Origin: Crocinitomicaceae bacterium
Lineage (GTDB): Bacteria > Bacteroidota > Bacteroidia > Flavobacteriales_G > Salibacteraceae
Assembly: GCA_002707155.1 (NCBI GenBank)
Contig: PAME01000024.1
Location: forward strand, 58,753-122,752
DNA: 64,000 nucleotides
Reading direction: 5' to 3'
Shown: positions 9,496 to 19,126 of the stretch, piece by piece
Numbering within the stretch: position 1 is the stretch's first letter
Layout of the letters: the number at the start of each line of letters is the position of its first letter
Notes under the pieces: generated by a model
What the model saw: only the letters and a program-made list of their open reading frames with translations
What the model was told of the DNA's origin: nothing
The model's database searches: none
Position numbers and translations under genes: made by a program

Positions 9496-10382
9496 ATGAA
9501 CGTAGTAGATTGCATAAATAAAGCTAATGGAAAAACACTATTCAGTTTTGAGATTCTGCCGCCATTAAAAGGTAGCAGCATAAAAAAACTATATGATGGA
9601 ATTGACCCTCTAATGGACTTTTAAAGCGAAATGCTACGCGCAAGCGCCCTGGTACGGTTGGTATTTGTGCGGCAATAAAAAACAAATACAAAGTTGAAGC
9701 AGTGCCGCATTTGACTTGCGGTGGATTTAGTAAAGACGAAACTGAGGATGCTTTAATTGATCTGAACTTTTTAGGAATTAATAATGTTCTTGCTTTGCGT
9801 GGAGATCCTATAAAGTCAGAGTCAAATTTTACACCTGATACTGGGGGGCATTTGTACGCCAGAGAGTTAGTTGAACAAATTGTAGCTATGAATACAGGTG
9901 CTTACATCAGTGACGAATTGGTAAATGCCGAATCAACTAATTTTTGTATCGGAGTTGCTGGGTATCCTGAAAAACATTATGAGTCGATGAGCCCGAAAAC
10001 AGATTTGAAGTATTTGAAAGAAAAGGTAGATGCTGGAGCACATTACATCGTAACACAAATGTTTTTTGATAATGAGAAATTCTTTGAATTTTCAGCAAAA
10101 TGTAGAGATATGTGAATAACTGTTCCAATTATTCCAGGTTTAAAACCACTTACGAGGCAGCGACATATTTCTTTTATTCCGAAAACATTTAGTGTCGATT
10201 TTCCAGAAGCGTTAGCCAGTGAGCTTGAAAAATGCAAGGATGACGCTGCTATTACAGCTCTTGGAAAGGAGTGGTGTATTCAGCAATCTTAGGAACTAAA
10301 AGCTGCAGGAGTTCCTTCTCTACATTAATATACCATGGGAACTTCTAAGGTGGTAAAAGAAATTGTTTCTGCTGTTTATTAG
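9496..10382 (+). pseudogene. metF: Methylenetetrahydrofolate reductase, multiply disrupted
   Basis: The frame starts normally at ATG 9496 with the MetF N-terminus (GKTLFSFEILPPLKG). After 42 codons it hits TAA (9622-9624). The MetF frame then resumes in a different phase at KRNATRKRPGTVGICAA, with a gap of some 20-30 residues relative to intact MetF, so an internal deletion plus frameshift removed the early catalytic segment. Further on come TGA at 10113-10115 (in the GLKPLT region), TAG at 10290-10292 and TAA at 10326-10328 before a normal end at 10380-10382. Four independent lesions make sequencing error very unlikely. The middle part (9702-10112) still matches MetF well, including CIGVAGYPEKH and TQMFFDN. 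The end overlaps the convergent murI stop. Confidence 0.93.
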
Positions 10383-11173
10383 GACAGTTTTACTTCCTTA
10401 AGTTCAACCGATTGGCCAAAGAAAAAGCGAGTGCTTCTTTCAAAAGAGTCGGTTTTATCAGAAACGTAAAATTCATCAGGGTTCTCCTGTGCTAGGGAAA
10501 GTTTGTCAGTTGCGGTAAGTTGTTTTTGCAACTCTAAAGCAATCCAAGTATTAGAATCTAATACGGTTACTGCCCCCTTGTAAATTCTGTCAATTTCGTT
10601 GTGAATCATTGGGTAATGAGTGCAACCCAAAAGCAAAGCTTTTACTCCTTTGAGAATAGGATTGTTTAGGTACTCTTCAATTACAGTAGAACTAATTTTG
10701 TTGTTGATAAACCCTTCTTCAATCATAGGTGCAAGTAGAGGAGTACTTAAAGATCTTACAATACAATGTTTTTCTAATTTATTTTGATAGACTTTACTGT
10801 TGATTGTTGCTTTTGTGCCAATTACGCCTACTAATTCATTGTTGAAGCTTGTTTGCACATATCTAGTCAGAGGATCAATGACGTTAAGAAGTATGATATC
10901 GTTAGCTAAATTATTCCAAGTTACATCATTAGCAACGCTAGATGCCGAATTGCAAGCTATCAATATTGATTTGCAATTTTTTGACTTTAAAAAAGTACTT
11001 ATTTCTATGGCGTACCGGCGAATCGAATTTGCTGACTTTTCGCCATAAGGTAAATGCAAGGTATCCCCAAAATATATAATTTGCTCTTTTGGAAGGAGTT
11101 CTTTAACGGCTTTAGCAACTGTAAGGCCTCCAATTCCAGAGTCAAATATTCCTATAGGGGCTGAACTAGGCAT
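10379..11173 (-). CDS. murI: Glutamate racemase
   Basis: Makes D-glutamate for peptidoglycan. The glycine-rich start IGIFDSGIGGLTV, the first catalytic Cys in ACNSASS and the second in LLGCTHYPM are all present; total about 264 residues. I place the start at ATG 11171-11173 (MPSSAPIG). A longer reading to 11191 would have to be translated through the stem of the upstream terminator and adds seven residues not expected in the family. It is the last gene of the skp-bamA direction, but separated from it by that terminator, so its own promoter or read-through must supply transcription. Confidence 0.94.
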   Translation of the reverse strand: MPSSAPIGIFDSGIGGLTVAKAVKELLPKEQIIYFGDTLHLPYGEKSANSIRRYAIEISTFLKSKNCKSILIACNSASSVANDVTWNNLANDIILLNVIDPLTRYVQTSFNNELVGVIGTKATINSKVYQNKLEKHCIVRSLSTPLLAPMIEEGFINNKISSTVIEEYLNNPILKGVKALLLGCTHYPMIHNEIDRIYKGAVTVLDSNTWIALELQKQLTATDKLSLAQENPDEFYVSDKTDSFERSTRFFFGQSVELKEVKLS

Positions 11174-11208
11174 AAAAAAACCCGCTGTCAATTTTAATGA
11201 AGCGGGTT
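11174..11208 (-). terminator. Intrinsic terminator after skp/ompH operon
   Basis: Read leftward: stem AACCCGCT (11201-11208) pairing with AGCGGGTT (11179-11186), then a run of seven T (11174-11180) immediately followed by the murI ATG. The hairpin starts 6 bases after the ompH stop. Confidence 0.85.
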
Positions 11209-11213
11209 AAAGT

Positions 11214-11735
11214 TTACTGAGTTAAACCTAATTTCTTTTTAACGAGTGGCAGCATGTCATCGCCTTCAGGGTAATGAATTAGAGCTCCGATACTCGAGTC
11301 AAAGACATAAGAATATCCATTTTCTTTAGCTACATCAGAAATTGCTTTTTTTGCTTTAGCAATAAGAGGTTCCATCAGTGCAGTCTCTTTCTTTTGAAGG
11401 GATTGCTGCGCTTTTTGTTGAAAGTCTTGAATTCTTTTTTGAAGTTCTAAGATTTCTTCTTCCTTCGAAGCGCGAACAACTTCATTCATTACAGAAACAT
11501 TTGCTTGGTAATCTGTATATTTTTTTTCGTATTCTGCACTCATTTTGGTCAATTGCATTTCTAATTCTTGAGCAAAGACTTTAAGTTTAGCTTCTGCTGA
11601 ATCTCTCTCAGGCATTATCGTTAATAAGTCATTTGAATTAATGTGTCCAAATTTAGGAGCTTTTTGAGCGTTTGAGTTAAAGGCTAGGCCTACTAAAAGA
11701 ACTCCTGTCAATATGGTTTTGAAGATATTTTTCAT
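11214..11735 (-). CDS. OmpH/Skp family periplasmic chaperone (copy 2)
   Basis: A 173-residue periplasmic chaperone that holds unfolded outer-membrane proteins on the way to BamA. There is a signal peptide (residues 1-23, ending SNAQ), then a long charged alpha-helical coiled coil (about 50-125, rich in K, E and Q) and a short hydrophobic end. It is followed by an intrinsic terminator and preceded by a second skp-like gene and bamA. The tandem skp pair downstream of bamA is common in this phylum. Confidence 0.9.
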   Translation of the reverse strand: MKNIFKTILTGVLLVGLAFNSNAQKAPKFGHINSNDLLTIMPERDSAEAKLKVFAQELEMQLTKMSAEYEKKYTDYQANVSVMNEVVRASKEEEILELQKRIQDFQQKAQQSLQKKETALMEPLIAKAKKAISDVAKENGYSYVFDSSIGALIHYPEGDDMLPLVKKKLGLTQ

Positions 11736-11767
11736 GTTAAAAAATTAAGTGAACGAAATTAAGTTTA

Positions 11768-12283
11768 TCATTTGGAATAGCCTAGCTTTTTAATAACCAA
11801 GTCTGTTTTATCATATCTCGATTGAGAATATAAAATATTAGAGTTACCGGCTAGGTCCATAATAACGGAATAATTGTTTCTAGTAGCCATGTCTTGTAAC
11901 TCTTTATATATTTTATCCTGTAAAGGTTTTATTAATTTTTGCCTTGTTTTAAAAAGTTCTCCAGAAACCCCAAATTTATCTTTTTGAAATTTTTGAAGTT
12001 CTTTTTCTTTTATAGTAATATCTTTTTCTCTTTTTTGTCTAAGTTCTTCTGTAAGAAGAATTTTTTCTGCTTTATACTCTTTGTACAATCTATCTATTTC
12101 CTCGTATTTCTGTTCAATAGATTCCTGCCACTTTTTAGAAAGCTTATCCAGTTCTTCTTGAGCTTCGGTGTATTCTGCCATACTTTCCAAAATAAGTTCT
12201 GTATTCACATAGGCAAACTTCTGGCCAAAAGCATAGCCCGTTAATAATAAGCACATTGACGTTAAAACAAATAGTTTTTTCAT
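11768..12283 (-). CDS. OmpH/Skp family periplasmic chaperone (copy 1)
   Basis: A 171-residue exported protein with signal peptide (ending YAFGQ) and long coiled-coil arms (about residues 35-130), matching the jellyfish-shaped Skp trimer. It is 12 bases downstream of bamA and 32 bases upstream of a second copy, all on one strand, so a bamA-skp-skp operon is clear. The two copies differ enough in sequence to be old paralogs rather than a recent duplication. Confidence 0.9.
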   Translation of the reverse strand: MKKLFVLTSMCLLLTGYAFGQKFAYVNTELILESMAEYTEAQEELDKLSKKWQESIEQKYEEIDRLYKEYKAEKILLTEELRQKREKDITIKEKELQKFQKDKFGVSGELFKTRQKLIKPLQDKIYKELQDMATRNNYSVIMDLAGNSNILYSQSRYDKTDLVIKKLGYSK

Positions 12284-12295
12284 AGCTATAATTAT

Positions 12296-14926
12296 TTAAA
12301 GTTGTCCTAAATTAGCTCCAATTGTAAAATGTATTTGCGATTGTTGCATTCCTGGTCTGGATTTAATATCATCCAATCGATACCCCCAATCTAAGCCTAA
12401 TAAGCCAAACATTGGCAAGAAAATTCGAACTCCAACTCCAGCAGATTTATTGACATTAAAAGGCTGGAAATTGCTAAAATCATTCCAAGTATTTCCAGCT
12501 TCAGCGAATGCCAACATGTATACAGTTGCACTGGGATTTAATGAAAGTGGATACCTTAATTCAGCTGTATATTTTGCAATGGAGGTTCCCCCCGTAATTG
12601 GAGAAACAGAACCATCGTCATACCCTCTCAATGCAATAATTTCACGTCCATCCAGCTGGAAGCCAGTAAGACCAGACCCGCCTAGGTAAAAACGTTCAAA
12701 TGGAGCGTGACCAATGTCTTCATTGAAATACCCAAGAAATCCATACCCGGCTTTAGCTTTAAAAACTAAGTTCTGAACAATGGGTGTATACCAGTCCGCT
12801 GTAAATTTCCATTTGTAATATTCAATCCATTTGTATTTGTCTTGAGGTTCCAGCAGGGCATAATCTTTTCCATTCATTTTTGAATATGGAGGAGTAACTT
12901 GAAGGCTAACTTTGATATCGGATCCAAGTTTGGGATAAATTATTTGGTCCAATGAATTTCTATTCAATGTAACTCTGTAGAAGAAGTTATTCGCAAAGCC
13001 GTTGTCAAAAATGAAGGCTTGCCAGTCTTGCATTTCATACGCTTGAAAAGCTAATTCATGCCTCAATACAAAATAGTCATCTGGCCATTTTAGTTGTTTT
13101 CCTAAACCAATTGAGGCTCCTGTAATTTTAATATGCCTTCTGTCTGGGTTACTTACTTTTTCTCCGTTAACTTCTATGTTTGCTCTTTCTCCATTGGTTT
13201 GTGCACTATGGTATCCAGAAACAGTAAATGAAATTGGCTTTTTACCACCAAGCCAAGGTTCCGTAAAAGAAGCGTTAATACTGCTGAACCATCGCCCACT
13301 AGTTTGTGCTCTGAGGCTTAGTGCCTGACCATCTCCAGCTGGAAGTGGGCGCCATTCGCTTAAGTTAAATAAGTTTCGCAAAGAGAAGTTGGTAAAAACA
13401 ATACCCGCTGTTCCTACTACTCTTCCAGCTCCAAAACCACCCGATAATTCAATTTGATCAGAGGGCTTTTCTGCAACTGTGTACGCAATATCTACTGTTC
13501 CATTTTCAGGATCAGGCAATGGGTTAACATTCATCGCTTGCGGATCAAAATAACCAAGCACCGATAGTTCGCGTTGAGATCTAATTATATCAGAACGACT
13601 AAATAAAGAACCGGGATAGGTTCTTAATTCCCTGTATACTACATGGTCATTTGTCTTGTCGTTGCCAGAGACCATAACTTTGTTGATGGCAGCTTGTTGT
13701 CCTTCATAAACCCTAATTTCTAGGTCTACGGAGTCTTCATTCACATACACTTCTGCGGGAGTAACTTGAAAAAATAAATAGCCGTCATCCATATAGAGTG
13801 AGGAAACATCTTTTCCATTAGGATCCATATATAAGCGTTGATCTAATATCTCTGGGTTATATACGTCACCTTTATTAATGGCAAGTATATTATCTAATAA
13901 AGCCGTTGGAAATTTTGTATTACCAACCCATTTAATATTTCTAAAAAAGTATTGAGGACCTTCTTTAATCTTTATTCTAATTGAAACGGTTTTTTCATCG
14001 TTTCTAATAATTGTGTCACTTACAATTTTTGCATCTCGATATCCCTTTGATTTGTATTTATCAATAATCAAATTGCGGTCATCTTGATAATTTTTGAGAA
14101 TAAACTTAGCATTTTTAAAAATATTCAAGTGTATATTTTCGGTAGTATATTCCCACATTACTTTTCCAACGTGCAGCGAGTCTTCCCAAGGCACTGCTGC
14201 TTTAGTGGTTTGGATAATCATTTTGTCAAAATCGTAAAAAGGATAAAACGCACTTTTTTCTCGCGTTTCTTTCATTGCCTTTTTTATGCGATAAGAGGTA
14301 AGGGCTGTGTTGTCCTCAATTATGATTTCTTGGACTTTAACTTTGCTGAATTTTTTGATTTTAATATCAAAATAAACATGGTCTGGAAACTCTTTATCAT
14401 CCACCTCTAAAATCGTCACGGTAGTATTTAAATATCCTTTTTCAGTAAAGTATCTGCGAACAATTTTTTGGGTGCTGAGCAATAACCCTTGGGTTACAAT
14501 TTTTTCTTTGTAAAGTTCTATTTCATCCCTAAGGTCGTTCGCTTCAGATTTTTTGATTCCACTAAATTTAAACCTGGAGAGTCTAGGTTGTTCTTTTACT
14601 TCAATTTCTAAGAATATAAAATCACCTTGAATTTTTGTGTAGCGAACTTTTACGTCTTCAAACAAACCTTGTTTCCAAAGCTTTTTAATTGCTTTTGAGA
14701 TTTGCTCACCCGGTACGGTAATCTTTTTGCCAATTTTAAGGCCCGATAGTAATATAAGTGCATTTGGATCGAGTTTTTCCGTCCCTACTACTTGAATGCC
14801 TCCAATACGATATTCTTTAGGCTTAGTATAGTCAATCTTACTTCCTGAGCCAATTGTTTGTTGAGCAGTAATATCCAGAAAAGGACTAAAGCAGGCAATA
14901 ATAACCAGGAGAAATATTCTTGACAT
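12296..14926 (-). CDS. bamA: Outer membrane protein assembly factor BamA
   Basis: The central insertase for outer-membrane beta-barrel proteins. The 876-residue protein has a signal peptide (ending DITAQ), a series of POTRA repeats (about residues 38-480, e.g. IGGIQVVGTEKLDPNAL and VMVSGNDKTNDHVV), then a 16-stranded Omp85 barrel. The barrel includes the conserved GLTGFQLDGREI area and ends in an aromatic/hydrophobic strand. It begins 5 bases after the uppS stop and is followed by two skp genes. Confidence 0.95.
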   Translation of the reverse strand: MSRIFLLVIIACFSPFLDITAQQTIGSGSKIDYTKPKEYRIGGIQVVGTEKLDPNALILLSGLKIGKKITVPGEQISKAIKKLWKQGLFEDVKVRYTKIQGDFIFLEIEVKEQPRLSRFKFSGIKKSEANDLRDEIELYKEKIVTQGLLLSTQKIVRRYFTEKGYLNTTVTILEVDDKEFPDHVYFDIKIKKFSKVKVQEIIIEDNTALTSYRIKKAMKETREKSAFYPFYDFDKMIIQTTKAAVPWEDSLHVGKVMWEYTTENIHLNIFKNAKFILKNYQDDRNLIIDKYKSKGYRDAKIVSDTIIRNDEKTVSIRIKIKEGPQYFFRNIKWVGNTKFPTALLDNILAINKGDVYNPEILDQRLYMDPNGKDVSSLYMDDGYLFFQVTPAEVYVNEDSVDLEIRVYEGQQAAINKVMVSGNDKTNDHVVYRELRTYPGSLFSRSDIIRSQRELSVLGYFDPQAMNVNPLPDPENGTVDIAYTVAEKPSDQIELSGGFGAGRVVGTAGIVFTNFSLRNLFNLSEWRPLPAGDGQALSLRAQTSGRWFSSINASFTEPWLGGKKPISFTVSGYHSAQTNGERANIEVNGEKVSNPDRRHIKITGASIGLGKQLKWPDDYFVLRHELAFQAYEMQDWQAFIFDNGFANNFFYRVTLNRNSLDQIIYPKLGSDIKVSLQVTPPYSKMNGKDYALLEPQDKYKWIEYYKWKFTADWYTPIVQNLVFKAKAGYGFLGYFNEDIGHAPFERFYLGGSGLTGFQLDGREIIALRGYDDGSVSPITGGTSIAKYTAELRYPLSLNPSATVYMLAFAEAGNTWNDFSNFQPFNVNKSAGVGVRIFLPMFGLLGLDWGYRLDDIKSRPGMQQSQIHFTIGANLGQL

Positions 14927-14931
14927 TAACC

Positions 14932-15666
14932 CTAAAGTTGTTCGCTAGTTTTTCCAAATCTACGTTCGCGATTTTGGTACTCATAAATGGCTTGCTTTAA
15001 ATCTTCTCGAGTGAAATCGGGCCATTTTTTTTCTAAAAAACAAAATTCGCTGTAAGCAGCTTGCCACAATAAAAAGTTGCTTATTCTTTGCTCGCCACTT
15101 GTTCGAATAATTAATTCAGGATCTGGAATACCAGCTGTTGTTAGATAACTTTCGAACATGCTTGCATCTAACTGATTTTCATCAATTTTATTTTGCTTTG
15201 CGTCAATAATAATTTGTTTTACGGCTTTTATGATTTCCCAGCGACTTGAGTAACTTAACGCAAGAATAAGGTTCATGCGAGTATTATCTTTTGTAGCTTC
15301 TATGGTTTTTAGCAGCGATTTTTGACAGCTTTTTGGTAAATCGCTCTGATTTCCTATGGTTAGCAAACGAATATTATTCTTCGTTAATGTTTCTAATTCT
15401 TTTGTTAAAGAAGAAACGAGTAATTCCATTAAAGCCGATATCTCTATTTTTGGCCTATTCCAGTTTTCCGTGCTAAATGCGTAAAGTGTAATATTTTTAA
15501 CCCCAATTTCAGCACCACCTTCAGTAGCTTCGCGAACCGCTTTAATCGCATTTTTATGACCAAAGATTCTTGGCATTCCTTGACCTTTCGCCCACCGACC
15601 ATTACCATCCATAATGATGGCTATATGTTGCGGAATATTTTTTTTATTTAGTTCTGGACTTACCAT
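14932..15666 (-). CDS. uppS: Isoprenyl transferase (undecaprenyl diphosphate synthase)
   Basis: Cis-prenyltransferase making the C55 lipid carrier for peptidoglycan and surface glycans. The signature IAIIMDGNGRWAK near the N-terminus contains the catalytic Asp, and the C-terminal LIIRTSGEQRISNFLLWQ motif binds pyrophosphate. I choose ATG 15664-15666 (MVSPELNKK, about 244 residues) because it gives the normal N-terminal length; a start at 15705 adds 13 unusual residues. It is tightly packed between a DUF6089 gene and bamA. Confidence 0.94.
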   Translation of the reverse strand: MVSPELNKKNIPQHIAIIMDGNGRWAKGQGMPRIFGHKNAIKAVREATEGGAEIGVKNITLYAFSTENWNRPKIEISALMELLVSSLTKELETLTKNNIRLLTIGNQSDLPKSCQKSLLKTIEATKDNTRMNLILALSYSSRWEIIKAVKQIIIDAKQNKIDENQLDASMFESYLTTAGIPDPELIIRTSGEQRISNFLLWQAAYSEFCFLEKKWPDFTREDLKQAIYEYQNRERRFGKTSEQL

Positions 15667-15715
15667 ATATTCAAGCCTTTCGAAGGGCATGATCGAAGCC
15701 GGCAAATATACTTTT

Positions 15716-16525
15716 TTATTGGGTGTTATATCTACACAGGTTAGGCTGTTTACCTAGCCTTACAGTTAATGTAAAAGAAGTATGAGTATAGAAATCATTC
15801 TTACTGGGATTCCCCCTTTGGGTACCCCAAATATTTCTGTTTTCATCGTTCTTGTTTCGATTAGATAGGGCTTGGGCTGTGGTAGTTAATATAGCTGGGT
15901 CATCAGGATATGAAGTACTTACATCGTCAATATAATCGGTGAAAGTTCTTCTGATACCGTATTCAAACGCAAACATAAATCTATGTGAGAATTTAAATTT
16001 TAGACCAAACCCGAAGGGAATTACAAATTGGGCTTTATTGTAGGGTCTGTCTTGCCCTTCAGTAAGAAGTTCCCTAAGGTCATATTGATTTCCATTAAAC
16101 TCTGCTCGTGGGTTTATAAACCCTAACCCTAATCCTCCGAACAAGTATGGCGAAAAATGATGTCGAATAATAAAGCTATGATACCGAGCAAAATTAAATT
16201 CAAACTGCCATGAAAACTCATTTAGAGGTGTCTCAAAAGAGAGGTTTCGGTTTTGTGCTGCGACAGAACTACTACTGGCATCTGAACCTGATAATTTACT
16301 GCTGTAATATTGAGCTTTAAACGCCCAACGTTCATTAATAGGCTGTCTAATAATCAACCCCCAAGAAAAATGTGTATGACCACCTGGGAACTGCGTTGTT
16401 GGATTCAAGTCTCCCAAATAATAAGATTGCCCGGTCAACATACCAATTTCTGTTTTCATTTGGGATTTTCCAATTGAAAAAAAGAACAGAAAGGTAAGCG
16501 TGAAATATGCAGCCTTTGAGAGCAT
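15716..16525 (-). CDS. DUF6089 outer membrane barrel protein
   Basis: A 269-residue predicted outer-membrane beta-barrel protein with signal peptide. It shares the signature RRTFTDYIDDVST with its neighbour at 16536-17429, which marks both as members of the DUF6089 family found upstream of uppS-bamA in Bacteroidota. Function is unknown; location in the envelope-assembly operon suggests an outer-membrane structural or assembly role. It lies 10 bases after its paralog. Confidence 0.82.
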   Translation of the reverse strand: MLSKAAYFTLTFLFFFSIGKSQMKTEIGMLTGQSYYLGDLNPTTQFPGGHTHFSWGLIIRQPINERWAFKAQYYSSKLSGSDASSSSVAAQNRNLSFETPLNEFSWQFEFNFARYHSFIIRHHFSPYLFGGLGLGFINPRAEFNGNQYDLRELLTEGQDRPYNKAQFVIPFGFGLKFKFSHRFMFAFEYGIRRTFTDYIDDVSTSYPDDPAILTTTAQALSNRNKNDENRNIWGTQRGNPSKNDFYTHTSFTLTVRLGKQPNLCRYNTQ

Positions 16526-16535
16526 GTCTCTGTTT

Positions 16536-17429
16536 TTAGAATCTAGGCTTAAACGAGTTTCCTTTAAGTAACTTATAATTTACTGAAAACATAAATGTGG
16601 CGTAGTAATCTTGAAGATTTTCACCACCTCTTCTTTCACCTGCTCCAGTCCAAGTCGGATTTGCACCATCGTTCGGGTCAGCTAGGAACCCAGCTTTTTC
16701 GCCATATGCAGTTTCAATAGCAGTATTATCGTAATAAACTGTGCTCACATCATCTATGTAATCTGTAAACGTTTTTCGAATACACAACTCTGCACCTATT
16801 CCCCATCGCTCTCCAAGAGAGTATTTTGCTCCAATGGAAAATGGAATTGCAATACCTATTCTTTTATACTTTTCAGGCTCTCCAGCTAGACCTTGTCCTT
16901 CCGTACCCAGAGGCTGTAAGGCATAAAACTTGTTATCTGAATATCGACCTTTTGGGTTAAAATAAAACCCAGCTACACCGATTGCTGCATAAGCAGATAT
17001 TTGAGAAAAAAACATTGAACTGGCATCTCTTAGTTTAAAGGTGTGCCCAAATTTATCCTTAACAAAGTAGTAGCGGTACTGAGCAGAAACCTCCATTAAG
17101 TGGGTTCTGATGTCAAAGTTTCTATTTCGTCTAGCTTCATTTGCAGCGAATTCATCCTTTGCCGTTAGCATATTGTAAGTAAACTGACCTACAACTGACA
17201 TGTCTTGACGAATGAAATAATTATATCCACCGCCCAGTGAAAAGCGAGTTGCTTTAAAGTTAATATCTCGGATAGTATTTGTAGGCTGGTCAACAGCTCC
17301 CCCAACATCACCTGTTAAAAAGCTCGGCCCCGCAGAACCAATTATCTCTTGTCGGTCTGTTTTCCAAGGCTGACCAAAGCTTGTAAGCATAAGACCAGAT
17401 AGAAATAAAAATAAAATAAACTTTTTCAA
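16536..17429 (-). CDS. DUF6089 outer membrane barrel protein, paralog
   Basis: A 297-residue exported protein: a signal peptide ends in TSFGQ, then an amphipathic strand pattern with many Tyr/Phe. It contains RKTFTDYIDDVSTVYYD, nearly identical to the motif in the next gene, so the two are tandem paralogs. It lies 87 bases downstream of nadK. The family is conserved in Bacteroidota but has no assigned biochemical activity. Confidence 0.82.
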   Translation of the reverse strand: MKKFILFLFLSGLMLTSFGQPWKTDRQEIIGSAGPSFLTGDVGGAVDQPTNTIRDINFKATRFSLGGGYNYFIRQDMSVVGQFTYNMLTAKDEFAANEARRNRNFDIRTHLMEVSAQYRYYFVKDKFGHTFKLRDASSMFFSQISAYAAIGVAGFYFNPKGRYSDNKFYALQPLGTEGQGLAGEPEKYKRIGIAIPFSIGAKYSLGERWGIGAELCIRKTFTDYIDDVSTVYYDNTAIETAYGEKAGFLADPNDGANPTWTGAGERRGGENLQDYYATFMFSVNYKLLKGNSFKPRF

Positions 17430-17516
17430 TGCTTTTTAGTTGCGCTTTCTCTTTTGCAAATATATAAATTCATAGCGTCAAAAGATAGTAAAAAAAAAGC
17501 TTCTGCTAAGTGTAAG

Positions 17517-18398
17517 TTAATTTCGATGATCTAAACCCCAATGCAGCTTTTGTCTTATTGTTCCTATGAAGGATTGGTCCTTTGTTTTAAGCAATGGAAT
17601 ATCAAATTTTCCTTTTCGTAAAGTAAGCGTTGTATCCGCATTCATAGTCTCCATTCTAGAATCTAAAGAGACTAAAAAGTTTTTACTTCGGCCTTCAACT
17701 TTAAGTGTTACTTCTCGATCGTCTGGAATCACAATCGGCCTAGAATTAAGGTTATGAGGAGCGACAGGAGTAATAATGAAATTTTGAGCTTTTGGGAATA
17801 GCATTGGCCCTCCGCAACTCAAAGAATATGCTGTAGAACCAGTAGGGGTGCTAACAATCAACCCGTCAGCCCAGTATGTGTTTAATAATTCACCGTCGAT
17901 ATGAATATGAATTCCAATCATACTCGAAGTATCTTTTTTATGCACCACCAACTCGTTAAGTGCAAAATTTATGTTTTCAAATAGATTTGCTTCAGTATGT
18001 AATTCAATCGTACTTCTCCTATCCACCGAATAATTTTTCTCGAAGATATCGTCTAAAACCTCTTTAAATTCAGAAACAATAGTTGTAGATAAAAACCCAA
18101 GTCTGCCAGTATTTATTCCAAGAATAGGAATGTCTTTATTTTTGACGAGAGTCGCAGATTCTAAAATAGTACCATCACCGCCAATACTGATTAGCAAGTC
18201 GCTTTTTTCGGTAAGCTCACCTTCTTCAGAAAACGTTTCAACGTTTTTTGGAAGGTCAACTCGATTTTTTAGATAATTATAAAAAGGGTGAAATAGCAAT
18301 ATATCGCAACCTCTAGAATTTAACTGGATAAAAATATCTTGAATTTGCGGGGTGTACGCCTCTTTAAAGAACCTTCCAAAAATGGCAACGTTTTTCAT
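17517..18398 (-). CDS. nadK: NAD kinase
   Basis: Phosphorylates NAD to NADP. The 293-residue protein carries the family motifs ISIGGDGTIL (about residues 70-79) and the glycine-rich TPTGSTAYSLSCGGP (about 180-195). Cytosolic, with no signal. It begins 3 bases after the CBS-domain gene stop, so these two are one transcription unit that continues into the DUF6089-uppS-bamA block. Confidence 0.96.
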   Translation of the reverse strand: MKNVAIFGRFFKEAYTPQIQDIFIQLNSRGCDILLFHPFYNYLKNRVDLPKNVETFSEEGELTEKSDLLISIGGDGTILESATLVKNKDIPILGINTGRLGFLSTTIVSEFKEVLDDIFEKNYSVDRRSTIELHTEANLFENINFALNELVVHKKDTSSMIGIHIHIDGELLNTYWADGLIVSTPTGSTAYSLSCGGPMLFPKAQNFIITPVAPHNLNSRPIVIPDDREVTLKVEGRSKNFLVSLDSRMETMNADTTLTLRKGKFDIPLLKTKDQSFIGTIRQKLHWGLDHRN

Positions 18399-18401
18399 GA
18401 G

Positions 18402-19064
18402 TTACATGTTTAGATAGTTCATTAAATTATTATAACGATCTTCCATATCATCATTATTGCCACTGTGGTCATAGCTGGCGGAAATTTCGTAGCCAAAGCG
18501 TTCAAAAGTTTGAATCACATCTTGCACATTCATTTTACTGATTTTAATTGTAAGCTCAATACTATTATTGTCATATGCTCTTGATATAAAGCAGCCTAGA
18601 ACTTTAGCATTATTACTTTCCACAATTCTCGATATTTCAGAAAGGCTGTAATCAATAGAGTTCATATCCATTACAATAATTCCACCCGGATTTTTAACAA
18701 CCGGCATTTCTGCTATAACAACCATTAAGTTGAAAACAGTAATAGTACCAACAAATAACTCCTTTTCTGATAAAACTGGAATCAAGCTCAACTGATATTC
18801 TTGAACCTTCTTTATAATTTCAAAAACATGCTCATTTTCATAAGCATGGACTTTTTCAAGAAAATTGCAGTGCTGGCTTATGCGTTCAGCTGGATCGTCT
18901 ATATTCAACAAGTAGCTTTCATTGACTAAACCAAGATATTTAAAGTCATCAACAACCGCAAGTTGCGTTACTTTAAATTCATCCATCCATTCAATGGCTT
19001 GTGCCACACTATCTGATTTTGAGAGCGAAGGGATTTCTGTTATGACTATTTCACTTGCGAGCAT
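18402..19064 (-). CDS. CBS domain protein
   Basis: A 220-residue cytosolic protein with two CBS repeats (about residues 10-60 and 75-125) that probably bind an adenine nucleotide, then a C-terminal ACT-like half (VMDMNSIDYSLSEISRIVE). It is the first gene of the long leftward nadK-uppS-bamA block and is divergent from pdxJ. In related genomes the same CBS-nadK order recurs, suggesting nucleotide-level control of NADP or envelope synthesis, but no direct function is known. Confidence 0.85.
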   Translation of the reverse strand: MLASEIVITEIPSLSKSDSVAQAIEWMDEFKVTQLAVVDDFKYLGLVNESYLLNIDDPAERISQHCNFLEKVHAYENEHVFEIIKKVQEYQLSLIPVLSEKELFVGTITVFNLMVVIAEMPVVKNPGGIIVMDMNSIDYSLSEISRIVESNNAKVLGCFISRAYDNNSIELTIKISKMNVQDVIQTFERFGYEISASYDHSGNNDDMEDRYNNLMNYLNM

Positions 19065-19086
19065 GTGCTTTGCTAATTTCTTCGTC

Positions 19087-19094
19087 TAATTTTG
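19087..19094 (+). promoter_or_regulatory. -7 box TAATTTTG for pdxJ
   Basis: This is an exact TAnnTTTG match 33 bases before the preferred pdxJ ATG at 19127. It lies downstream of the alternative start at 19055, which supports the shorter protein. Confidence 0.55.
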
Positions 19095-19126
19095 TTGCTT
19101 ATTTACTTTGTCAAATCTATGGATAT

